Source: Actinomycetota bacterium
GTDB taxonomy: Bacteria > Actinomycetota > Thermoleophilia > RBG-16-64-13
Assembly (NCBI GenBank): GCA_003157225.1
Contig: PMIZ01000316.1
Location: forward strand, 1 to 7,196
Reading direction: 5' to 3'
Length of the DNA stretch: 7,196 nt
Part shown: positions 1 to 6,405 of the stretch, piece after piece
Layout: each line of letters starts with the position of its first letter
Position numbering within the stretch: the stretch's first letter is position 1
The notes under the pieces: generated by a model
Database searches by the model: none
What the model saw: only the letters and a program-made list of their open reading frames with translations
What the model was told of the DNA's origin: nothing
Program-made: the position numbers and the translations under genes

Positions 1-91
1 CCTCTCCACCACGCAGATCTACACACACGTGACCACGGCGCACCTCCAGAAGGTCTATCGAGAGGCCCACCCGCGGGCAAGGTCGAGGTAG
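1..91 (+). CDS. xerD: Tyrosine recombinase XerD, C-terminal end (partial)
   Basis: Only the last 29 codons are inside the window; the gene begins upstream. The readable frame starts at base 2 and ends at TAG 89-91. It contains STTQIYTHV, the C-terminal active-site motif of XerC/XerD tyrosine recombinases. The tyrosine at bases 20-22 would be the nucleophile that forms the 3'-phosphotyrosine bond at the dif site during chromosome dimer resolution. The following tail (HLQKVYREAHPRA) resembles XerD endings, which often finish in HPRA. The next gene starts 2 bp after the stop, so the two are probably co-transcribed. XerD is favoured over XerC or a phage integrase because of this tail and because xerD precedes the phosphopentomutase gene in Bacillota, but the catalytic Arg and His residues lie outside the window. 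Confidence 0.85.
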   Translation, partial: LSTTQIYTHVTTAHLQKVYREAHPRARSR

Positions 92-93
92 AC

Positions 94-2208
94 ATGGCGC
101 GCCGCCTGATCTTTGTGGTGCTCGATGGAGTCGGGGTCGGCGCGTTACCTGACGCCGCCGACTGCGGGGACGCGGGCTCGGACACGCTCGGCAACTTGAG
201 CCACGTCATCCAGCTTCGGCTGCCGTATATGCAGCAAATGGGGCTGGGCAACATCACGCCCATCCAGGGGGTGCCACCGGTCGCCGACCCGCTGTGTCTG
301 GTCGGGCGCCTTGCTCCGCGGTCGGCAGGCAAGGACACCACGGTAGGTCACTGGGAGCACATGGGACTCGTCACGGAGCGACCATTCCCGACCTATCCGA
401 ATGGTTTCCCGCGAGAGGTCATCGCTTCCTTTGAGGAACGCATCGGCCGGCGCATCTTGGGCAACAAGCCGGCCTCCGGCACCGCCATCATCGCCGAGTT
501 GGGTGCGGAGCACCTGGCAAGCGGCCGACCTATCGTCTATACCTCTGCCGACAGTGTCTTTCAGATCGCCACGCACGTGGACGTGGTCTCCCTGGAGCAG
601 CTCTACGCCTGGTGCCAGTTGGCCCGCGAGCTTCTGCAGGGGCATCACGCGGTAGCGAGGGTGATCGCCAGGCCTTTCAGCGGTTCCGTGGGCGCCTTCG
701 TGCGCACAAGGGATCGTCGCGATTTTTCGCTGGAACCCACCGGGCCGCTCTACCTCGACTCTCTCCGGCAAGCTGGGGTGCCGGTGATCGCGCTCGGTAA
801 GGTGAGTGAGATTTTTGCAGGAAGGGGGATCACGACCACGCTCAAGGTGGCCTCAAACGACGACAACCTGGCATTGGTGACGGAGTTGGTGCAGGGTAGA
901 TCGGAGCGAGCCCGCTTCGACGCAGGGCTCCTGTTCACCAACCTGGTGGATTTCGACGTGCTCTGGGGCCACCGCAACGACGCCGACGGGTTCGGTAAGG
1001 GGCTGGAGGCTGTGGACGAGGCTCTGCCGGCCATCGTGGCGGCCCTTCAGGCGGACGACAGGCTGATCGTGACCGCCGATCACGGGGTCGACCCCACCAC
1101 GGTCAGCACCGACCATAGCCGGGAGTACGCGCCCCTGCTTTTCTATCCCCGGCCGGCGGATACGCCCGCGGCCGTCTACGAAGGCATGTTCGCCGACACC
1201 GGGGCGACCGCATGCCGGTATCTGACGGGGCAGGATCCCGGACTCGCCGGGTCTGTGATCACGGATCTCTGGCCCTCCCGGGGATGGCGCCGCTACACGT
1301 CGGCCCAACCCGAGCCCGCGGCGGGTGCCGGGCTGATGTCCGGAAGGGTCGGACCGGAGGAGGCCGCCGAGGCGGCCCGGTGGTTGGGTTCCCGGCTGGG
1401 ACCCGCGCCTGAGGTGGCGGTTGTTCTGGGATCGGGTCTCGACGTGACCCTGGCCGAATCTCCCGAAGCGTCTGTGAGCTATGACGAGGTGCCCCATTGG
1501 TCGAGGGGCACGGTACTCGGCCATGCCTACCTCCTTGCCGTGGCCCGCCACGCCGGGCAGCAGGTGGCTCTTCTGCGAGGACGGGTGCACGAGTACGAGG
1601 GCTTCGACCTGAGCGAGGTCCAGCTGTGCGTGCATACGCTCGCAAGATGGGGGGTGACACGGCTGATACTCACGTCGGCAAGCGGGGCGGTGGGCACGTG
1701 GGCGTCCGGCGGCCCTGGCGGCGGAACTGTTCGCCGGACCGTGTCGAGGGTGCCGGCCGACATGGCGGTTGTGCCTTCGATCTCGTTGGTGACCGAAGTC
1801 CTCGACTTCCAGTACCCGCTGGAGGACGGCCGGCCGGCGCGCCTGCCGGGGACCGATCGCGCTCTGGTGGAGTGGCTCGTGGCCCGAGCCGAGAGCTACG
1901 GTGCGGACGATGGCGCGGCTGCGCCCTGGCGCCTTGGCGTTCACGCCTCAGTTCCAGGGCCGCAGTACGAGACACCTGCGGAGCTAGAGATGTTGCGACT
2001 ATTGGGGGCGGCCACCGTGAGCATGTCTCCTGCGGCGGAGGTGCGGGCCGCTCGCGAGAGCGGCTTGAAACCTGCGGTGCTGGCAGTGGTCGCAAACTCG
2101 GGCGATAGCACCCACGATGAGGTACTTGCCGGGGGCGCCCGGGCGCGAGAGGCGCTGACCACCACCATCAAGGGTCTGCTCGCAGCGTGGGAGGCGGCTC
2201 GGTCGTAG
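94..2208 (+). CDS. deoB: Bifunctional phosphopentomutase / purine nucleoside phosphorylase (DeoB-PNP fusion)
   Basis: One uninterrupted 704-residue ORF joins two enzymes usually encoded separately. Residues 1 to about 401 are phosphopentomutase (alkaline-phosphatase superfamily; ribose-1-P to ribose-5-P). The metal ligands align with Bacillus cereus DeoB: D11, D288, H293, D329, H330 and H341. T82 in GKDTTVGHWE matches its phosphorylated Thr85, and D153 its ribose-contacting Asp156. A Pro/Ala/Gly-rich linker (about 402-417) leads to a trimeric-type PNP (about 418-704; nucleoside + Pi to base + pentose-1-P). Matches to human PNP are S447 (GSG, Ser33), R497/H499/Y501/E502 (84/86/88/89), Y625-E626 (200/201), M644-S645 (219/220), N668 (Asn243) and H674 (His257). 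The Asn suggests 6-oxopurine nucleosides. The phosphate-side NAAG motif is altered to S528-ASG and followed by an insertion, and the loop between N668 and H674 is short. A cytosolic salvage role is inferred. The ATG at 94 has GAGGT at 85-89, inside the end of xerD. Confidence 0.93.
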   Translation: MARRLIFVVLDGVGVGALPDAADCGDAGSDTLGNLSHVIQLRLPYMQQMGLGNITPIQGVPPVADPLCLVGRLAPRSAGKDTTVGHWEHMGLVTERPFPTYPNGFPREVIASFEERIGRRILGNKPASGTAIIAELGAEHLASGRPIVYTSADSVFQIATHVDVVSLEQLYAWCQLARELLQGHHAVARVIARPFSGSVGAFVRTRDRRDFSLEPTGPLYLDSLRQAGVPVIALGKVSEIFAGRGITTTLKVASNDDNLALVTELVQGRSERARFDAGLLFTNLVDFDVLWGHRNDADGFGKGLEAVDEALPAIVAALQADDRLIVTADHGVDPTTVSTDHSREYAPLLFYPRPADTPAAVYEGMFADTGATACRYLTGQDPGLAGSVITDLWPSRGWRRYTSAQPEPAAGAGLMSGRVGPEEAAEAARWLGSRLGPAPEVAVVLGSGLDVTLAESPEASVSYDEVPHWSRGTVLGHAYLLAVARHAGQQVALLRGRVHEYEGFDLSEVQLCVHTLARWGVTRLILTSASGAVGTWASGGPGGGTVRRTVSRVPADMAVVPSISLVTEVLDFQYPLEDGRPARLPGTDRALVEWLVARAESYGADDGAAAPWRLGVHASVPGPQYETPAELEMLRLLGAATVSMSPAAEVRAARESGLKPAVLAVVANSGDSTHDEVLAGGARAREALTTTIKGLLAAWEAARS

Positions 2209-2210
2209 CA

Positions 2211-2237
2211 CGACGCCGGCATCCGCCCCGGCCGTCG
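2211..2237 (+). other. Bulged GC-rich hairpin after the DeoB-PNP stop codon
   Basis: CGACG-CCGG (2211-2219) pairs with CCGG (2228-2231) and CGTCG (2233-2237), leaving C2232 bulged and an 8-nt loop (2220-2227). It begins 3 nt after the TAG at 2206-2208. No T-run follows, so it is not a standard intrinsic terminator. It could slow polymerase, protect the 3' end of the upstream message, or be a chance fold in GC-rich DNA. Confidence 0.3.
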
Positions 2238-2253
2238 CAACCGATCCCAAGGC

Positions 2254-2265
2254 TATACTAGGAGG
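2254..2265 (+). promoter_or_regulatory. Candidate -10 box (TATACT) with adjoining AGGAGG at the start of the DHH-CBS-nucleotidyltransferase gene
   Basis: TATACT at 2254-2259 differs from TATAAT at one position and stands out in GC-rich surroundings. AGGAGG, a full Shine-Dalgarno core, follows directly at 2260-2265, and the ATG is at 2267. The Shine-Dalgarno spacing is therefore only 1 nt, much shorter than the usual 5-9. The ATG sits 7 nt after the -10-like box, about where transcription would begin. I find no convincing -35 at 16-18 bp spacing (around 2230-2237). The element may be a promoter giving a leaderless message, a ribosome site on read-through mRNA, or both. It occupies the largest intergenic gap in the window. 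Confidence 0.4.
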
Positions 2266-2266
2266 C

Positions 2267-4981
2267 ATGACAGCGCCGGCCTCCTTGCTTGAGATCCCGA
2301 CCATAGTCACCACACACCAGAGCGCCGACTTCGACGCTCTGGCGGCGGCAGTGGGCGCCGCCCTGCTCTACCCTGAAGCCCGCATCGTGTTTGGCGGTTC
2401 GCTCAACCCGAACGTGCGCGAATTCGTGTCTTTGCATGGCGAGACGCTCCCGATCATGAGCCTCCGCCAGATCGACCAGACGAAGATCAGGCAGTTGATC
2501 GTAGTGGATACGGCCGATCCCGAGCGGATCGGTGAGCTGGGCCGACTTTGCGGCCGCCCCGATGTCGAGACCGTGGTGTTTGACCATCACGAAGAAGAGA
2601 GCCCGGCGCGTCCATCCTTTGTCAAGGGCGAGAACTGGGTGATCTCGGCCGACGGCGCTCAGGCGACGTCGATGCTTCACATACTGCGAGAGCGCGAGGT
2701 GGAGATCTCCCGGCTGCAGGCGACCATCTTCGCGCTCGGCATCCACGAGGATACCGGTTCGCTCACTTACCCCCGGACGACCATCAGGGATGCGGAGATG
2801 CTCGCCGCCTCCATGCGGCTGGGGGCGTCACAGGCCCTCATCGAGCGCTACCTGCACAGCGCACTCCAGGGAGAGCAGCGCGAACTGCTGATGCGGATGG
2901 TCGACGCCGTGAAGGTGGAGCGCGTGAGAGGCATCGACGTGCACGTGGTGGCTGTCGAGGTGGCGTCCTACGTGGACGGCCTCAGCGTAGTCGCGCACAA
3001 GCTTATGGAACTGATCAACGCGGAGGTGCTGCTGCAGGCGGTCGGCATGGAAGACCGCGTGTTCGTCACAGCCCGCTCTCGTGCGGGCGCGGTGGACGTG
3101 GCGGCGCTACTTCGCGTCATCGACGGCGGCGGACATGCCCAGGCTGCTTCAGCTGTGGTGCGCGGCCGGACTCCCGACGACGTGATACGCACACTCCTCG
3201 CAGCCATGTCGCTGAACAGCATCGGCGTGCCCACCGCGGGGGAGATCATGAGCCACCCAGTGCGCTTTATCGATGCCGATACGCCCGTCACGGAGGCCCT
3301 CGTGACGGCCCAGCGATACGGTCACTCGGGCATCTGCGTGCGAGAGGGCGACCGCGTGGTGGGCATAGTCGCCCGCCGCGACCTCGACAAAGCCATCAGG
3401 CACGGCCTGGGTCACGCCCCGGTCAAAGGGGTCATGACCCGCAACATCTCTTTCGCCCGTTCTTCCACGGGGGTGGACGAGCTGGGCCGGTTGATGGTGG
3501 AGGGAAATGTCGGCCGCGTGCCCGTGGTTGCCGACCGGGCCTACGAGGGGGCCCTTGCCGGCGAAGGCGCGCACGTCGATGACGTTATCGGCATCGCGAC
3601 CCGCACCGACGTGCTGGCTGCCTACCAGGGTCGCTGGGAGCAGGAGCAAGCCCAGGCGATCGAGCCACAGGTCTTCGCCCTGCAGACGCTGGCCGATCAC
3701 CCATTCTTCGGGAGTTTGTTCAAGGCGTGCTCGGCTCTCTCCGACGATTTCGCCGGAGTCTATCTGGTGGGCGGCTTCGTGCGCGACCTGTTGCTGGACC
3801 AGCCGAACGTCGACGTAGACATAGCCGTGGAAGGCGGCGGCATCGAGTTCGGCACCCGGCTTGCCGCGCAGATGGGCGGTCGAGTACGAGTGCACCGCAA
3901 GTTCAAGACCGCTGTGGTCCTGCTTCCCGCGACCATCCTGGGACAGGCCTCCGCTTGGCTCCGCGCCGCGGGCGAGCCCTTTCACGTAGACGTGGCCACC
4001 ACGCGGACGGAGTTCTATGACTATCCCGCGGCGCTGCCGCGCGTGGAGCATGCGTCCATTCGCCAGGATCTCTTCAGGCGCGACTTCACCATCAACGCCA
4101 TGGCTATCTCGCTGCGGGGACGAGATTTTGGAACGGTGATCGATTTCTTCGGCGGCTACCGGGACCTGCGTGAAGGAGTCATCCGCGTGCTTCACAACCT
4201 GAGCTTCATCGAGGACCCCACCCGCATCTTCCGCGCCGTTCGGTACGAGAACCGCTACGGATTCCGCATGGACGAGCAGACCAAGAGCTTCGCCAAGAGC
4301 TGCGTGGAGATGCACCTTGTCGGCGACCTCTCCAGCGTCAGGCTGCGCGACGAGTTGGTGGCCCTCCTCACCGAGGAAGACGTGGAGTGGACCCTGGGTC
4401 GTCTGTACGAGCTGGGCGTCGCGCGTGAGGTCCATCCCAAGCTGGCCACGGGAGCGAAGACGGCTGCTATCGTCAAGCGCCTCGACTCGCTGGTGAAGGA
4501 GTTGGGACTCGAGAGCGAGGTGGTAACCTGGAGGCTGCGGCTGACGGCCATGACTCGCAACATGGCGCACGACCAGGTGTATGTGTGGCTGGAGCAGCTG
4601 AAGCTCAGGCAGTCCGACAGCAGCGTCATCCGGGCGGGCGTGGTCATCGCGCCCTTGCTCGGCACGATGCTCTCGCGAGATGACATGTCCGACTGGGAGA
4701 TCTACCGGTCGCTGCGGAAGGAGCCGCTGGAGGCCCTGGTGTTCGCCCTAGCGGGTATGGAGGCAGGGATAGCCGAGAGCCGGCTTCGCCGGTACATCGT
4801 CGACATCCGGCATCGCACGCTCAGCGTGACAGGAGACGATCTGTTGGCGTTTGGTGCAAAGAAAGGCCCGGCGGTCGGGCGTCTGCTTGAACGACTAAGG
4901 GAGTTGCGCGTGAAGGAAGAAGTGCAAGGCCGGGAGACCGAACTGGCGGCGGCCAGGGAGATCTTGGAGAAGCGGCGATGA
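2267..4981 (+). CDS. DHH/DHHA1-CBS-class II tRNA nucleotidyltransferase (CCA- or A-adding type)
   Basis: This 904-residue protein has several modules in order. A DHH phosphoesterase domain (about 10-200) carries H17/D21/D23, D81, D106-H107-H108 and D162 (GIHEDTG), the expected metal-site motifs. A DHHA1 domain (about 215-300) carries GGGH at 287-290. A CBS pair spans about 322-453, usually an adenine-nucleotide sensor; its second repeat has a loop of roughly 12 extra residues (422-438). The class II nucleotidyltransferase head has GGFVRD (502-507), catalytic D516/D518 (DVD), RRDFTINAMA (604-613) and EDPTR (649-653), followed by a helical RNA-binding body. The nucleotidyltransferase adds CMP and/or AMP to tRNA 3' ends. 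Proteins of this layout are often annotated as CBS/poly(A) polymerase. The A-adding enzyme of Aquifex aeolicus is, as I recall, a large CBS-containing relative, but the sequence does not settle CCA-adding versus A-adding. All DHH motifs look intact, so that half is probably catalytic. The start is fixed by the DHH motif beginning within 20 residues. The end overlaps the M50 gene by ATGA. Confidence 0.92.
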   Translation: MTAPASLLEIPTIVTTHQSADFDALAAAVGAALLYPEARIVFGGSLNPNVREFVSLHGETLPIMSLRQIDQTKIRQLIVVDTADPERIGELGRLCGRPDVETVVFDHHEEESPARPSFVKGENWVISADGAQATSMLHILREREVEISRLQATIFALGIHEDTGSLTYPRTTIRDAEMLAASMRLGASQALIERYLHSALQGEQRELLMRMVDAVKVERVRGIDVHVVAVEVASYVDGLSVVAHKLMELINAEVLLQAVGMEDRVFVTARSRAGAVDVAALLRVIDGGGHAQAASAVVRGRTPDDVIRTLLAAMSLNSIGVPTAGEIMSHPVRFIDADTPVTEALVTAQRYGHSGICVREGDRVVGIVARRDLDKAIRHGLGHAPVKGVMTRNISFARSSTGVDELGRLMVEGNVGRVPVVADRAYEGALAGEGAHVDDVIGIATRTDVLAAYQGRWEQEQAQAIEPQVFALQTLADHPFFGSLFKACSALSDDFAGVYLVGGFVRDLLLDQPNVDVDIAVEGGGIEFGTRLAAQMGGRVRVHRKFKTAVVLLPATILGQASAWLRAAGEPFHVDVATTRTEFYDYPAALPRVEHASIRQDLFRRDFTINAMAISLRGRDFGTVIDFFGGYRDLREGVIRVLHNLSFIEDPTRIFRAVRYENRYGFRMDEQTKSFAKSCVEMHLVGDLSSVRLRDELVALLTEEDVEWTLGRLYELGVAREVHPKLATGAKTAAIVKRLDSLVKELGLESEVVTWRLRLTAMTRNMAHDQVYVWLEQLKLRQSDSSVIRAGVVIAPLLGTMLSRDDMSDWEIYRSLRKEPLEALVFALAGMEAGIAESRLRRYIVDIRHRTLSVTGDDLLAFGAKKGPAVGRLLERLRELRVKEEVQGRETELAAAREILEKRR

Positions 4982-5634
4982 ACAGGTGGAAGTACCTCTT
5001 ACCCCTGCTCGTTGTCCTACTGCTTTCGATGGTGCTACATGAAATCGCTCACGGATGGGTCGCGTACAAACTAGGGGATCCTACGGCCAAGTCACGAGGG
5101 CGCCTGACCCTGAATCCCCTTCGTCACCTGGATCCTCTCGGGACGGCGATGTTTGTCATCACCTACCTCGGGGGTGGCTTCATCTTCGGCTGGGCCAAAC
5201 CGGTGCCCATCTCTCCTTACTACTTCCGCAATCGTAGGCGGGGTATGCAGTTGGTCGGTGCGGCGGGACCACTCACCAACTTCATCCTGGCTGCGGTGTT
5301 CTGGGCCATATTGACGCTTCTGGCCTCGGCCCTGAATCAGCCCGGCTCGGTTCGGTTCGCCGTCTTCTATATCCTGTTCTTGGCCCTTCAGGTGAACGTG
5401 GTCCTGGGCGTGTTCAACCTCATACCGATACCTCCACTTGACGGCTCTCGAATCCTAGGGGGGTTTCTGCCCCGAAGGGCCTACGAAACCTGGCTGAGCA
5501 TCGATCGGTACGGCTTCATGATCATAATCGTCATGCTGCTTCTGCTGACTTCCGGGGGAGTCGGCAACCGCATCGGCTCCGCGGAGAACTGGCTCTTCCA
5601 GCATCTTCTCCCTCAGTACTTCGGGCCGAGCTGA
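4978..5634 (+). CDS. Site-2 protease family (M50) membrane metalloprotease
   Basis: This 218-residue polytopic membrane protein is almost entirely hydrophobic, with about five membrane segments (roughly 6-30, 56-72, 96-118, 128-150 and 178-192). The zinc motif HEIAH is at 21-25 inside the first segment. The second motif, NLIPIPPLDG at 147-156, supplies the third zinc ligand, D155. GWAKPVPI (71-78) and NPLRHLDPLG (46-55) are typical of the short, PDZ-less M50 group (YwhC-like). Such enzymes cut substrates within the membrane, but targets of this subgroup are largely unknown and none can be read here. The ATG overlaps the previous stop (ATGA, 4978-4981), with GGAGA at 4966-4970 placed 7 nt upstream, indicating translational coupling. 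A short M50 gene just before scpA-scpB is a recurrent arrangement in Bacillota and related bacteria, sometimes with trpS between them; trpS is absent here. Confidence 0.93.
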   Translation: MNRWKYLLPLLVVLLLSMVLHEIAHGWVAYKLGDPTAKSRGRLTLNPLRHLDPLGTAMFVITYLGGGFIFGWAKPVPISPYYFRNRRRGMQLVGAAGPLTNFILAAVFWAILTLLASALNQPGSVRFAVFYILFLALQVNVVLGVFNLIPIPPLDGSRILGGFLPRRAYETWLSIDRYGFMIIIVMLLLLTSGGVGNRIGSAENWLFQHLLPQYFGPS

Positions 5635-5645
5635 CCGCGGCCCGA
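5621..5645 (+). other. Perfect 8-bp GC-rich hairpin between the M50 gene and scpA
   Basis: TCGGGCCG (5621-5628) and CGGCCCGA (5638-5645) are exact reverse complements separated by 9 nt. The 5' arm lies in the last codons of the M50 gene, and the stop codon (5632-5634) is in the loop. The 3' arm runs into the purine-rich AGAGAG that serves as the scpA ribosome site (GAGAGAG 5644-5650). No U-tract follows, so it is not an ordinary terminator. Possible roles are control of scpA translation or an RNA-processing boundary, both inferred. Confidence 0.4.
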
Positions 5646-5656
5646 GAGAGCTTCCG

Positions 5657-6397
5657 GTGAGATCCCTAGAACTAGACCTCGACGTCTACCAGGGTCCTTT
5701 CGACCTGCTGCTATCGCTCGTCCTCAAGGAGGAGATAGACCTGCTCGAGGTGCCGCTGTTCGAAGTGATCACGGCCTACCTGGAGGAGATGGAGGGCGCG
5801 GGAGTCATCGGCTATTGGGACGAGATGACCGAGTTCCTTCTGCTCATGAGCCTGCTGGTGGAGGTGAAGTCGCGGCTGCTGCTCCCGGGTGCCTATCCGG
5901 AGCTGGAGGGCGAGCTGACCCCCGAGGAAGCTCGCGATCAACTCCTCGCCCGGCTGTTCGAATACAGCAAGTTCAAGGCCGCCGCGGGTCGCCTGTGCGA
6001 ACTGGCCGAGGCCAATGCCGGCTGTGCCTTTCGAGCGGCGACAGAACAGCCGAGGCGGCGCCTGGCCGCGATTGAGGACATCGCCGGCACGGAGGACGCC
6101 ATGGTCCTGCGCGACTACTTGATGCGGCTGGTGGACAGCAAACGGCCCCCCGACACGTCGCATCTTTCGCAGATCAAGGTGGAGCTGCAACGGCAGATCC
6201 GCATCATCCGCGGGGTGCTGGCCAAACGCCGCAAGTTCTCGTTCAACCGGACCTTCGGAGGAGACCCGCCCCTCGTACAGGCATTGTCCGTGTTCGCCTT
6301 GCTAGACCTGCTGTCTCGTGGGGAGATACTCGTTTCGCAGCCGGAGCCTTTCGGCGATATCCTCGTGAGGACGCGCGACGTGCAGAAGACGGCCTGA
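5657..6397 (+). CDS. scpA: Segregation and condensation protein A (kleisin subunit of SMC-ScpAB)
   Basis: ScpA is the bacterial kleisin that bridges the two heads of the SMC dimer and recruits ScpB for chromosome condensation and segregation. The 246-residue length is normal. The N-terminal SMC-neck-binding domain shows the family signature YQGPFDLLL at 11-19 and the helix EFLLLMSLLVEVKSRLLLP at 59-77. A variable middle (about 85-195) holds the ScpB-binding region. A C-terminal winged-helix domain (about 205-236, ending QPEPFGDILV) would bind the SMC head. The start is GTG at 5657, chosen because GAGAGAG lies 6 nt upstream and the conserved motif begins at residue 10; no upstream in-frame start exists after the M50 stop. 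It is separated from the M50 gene by 22 bp, which include part of a hairpin, and is followed 8 bp later by scpB. Confidence 0.96.
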   Translation: MRSLELDLDVYQGPFDLLLSLVLKEEIDLLEVPLFEVITAYLEEMEGAGVIGYWDEMTEFLLLMSLLVEVKSRLLLPGAYPELEGELTPEEARDQLLARLFEYSKFKAAAGRLCELAEANAGCAFRAATEQPRRRLAAIEDIAGTEDAMVLRDYLMRLVDSKRPPDTSHLSQIKVELQRQIRIIRGVLAKRRKFSFNRTFGGDPPLVQALSVFALLDLLSRGEILVSQPEPFGDILVRTRDVQKTA

Positions 6398-6405
6398 GGG
6401 TTCGC

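Noticed and set aside
1681..1764. Possible compensated frameshift inside the PNP domain, explaining the Gly-rich insertion
   Set aside because: I read all three forward frames here. None restores the canonical PNP sequence, and the main frame resumes matching at once, so a true insertion is more likely.
853..1944. 363-codon minus-strand frame opposite DeoB-PNP
   Set aside because: Composition is Arg/Gly/Pro/His-rich with no motif, and it lies wholly within a well-supported plus-strand gene.
2230..2237. -35 box partner for TATACT
   Set aside because: The bases at 16-18 bp spacing (around GGCCGTCG) do not resemble TTGACA, so no -35 is claimed.
2209..2266. Intrinsic terminator after DeoB-PNP
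   Set aside because: A hairpin can form, but no T-run follows. I kept it only as a structural feature.
3149..4570. Long open frame (473 codons) on the minus strand opposite the nucleotidyltransferase gene
   Set aside because: The plus strand has unmistakable catalytic motifs throughout. The minus frame gives a low-complexity His/Gly/Arg-rich product with no recognisable domain. Such mirror frames are common in high-GC DNA.
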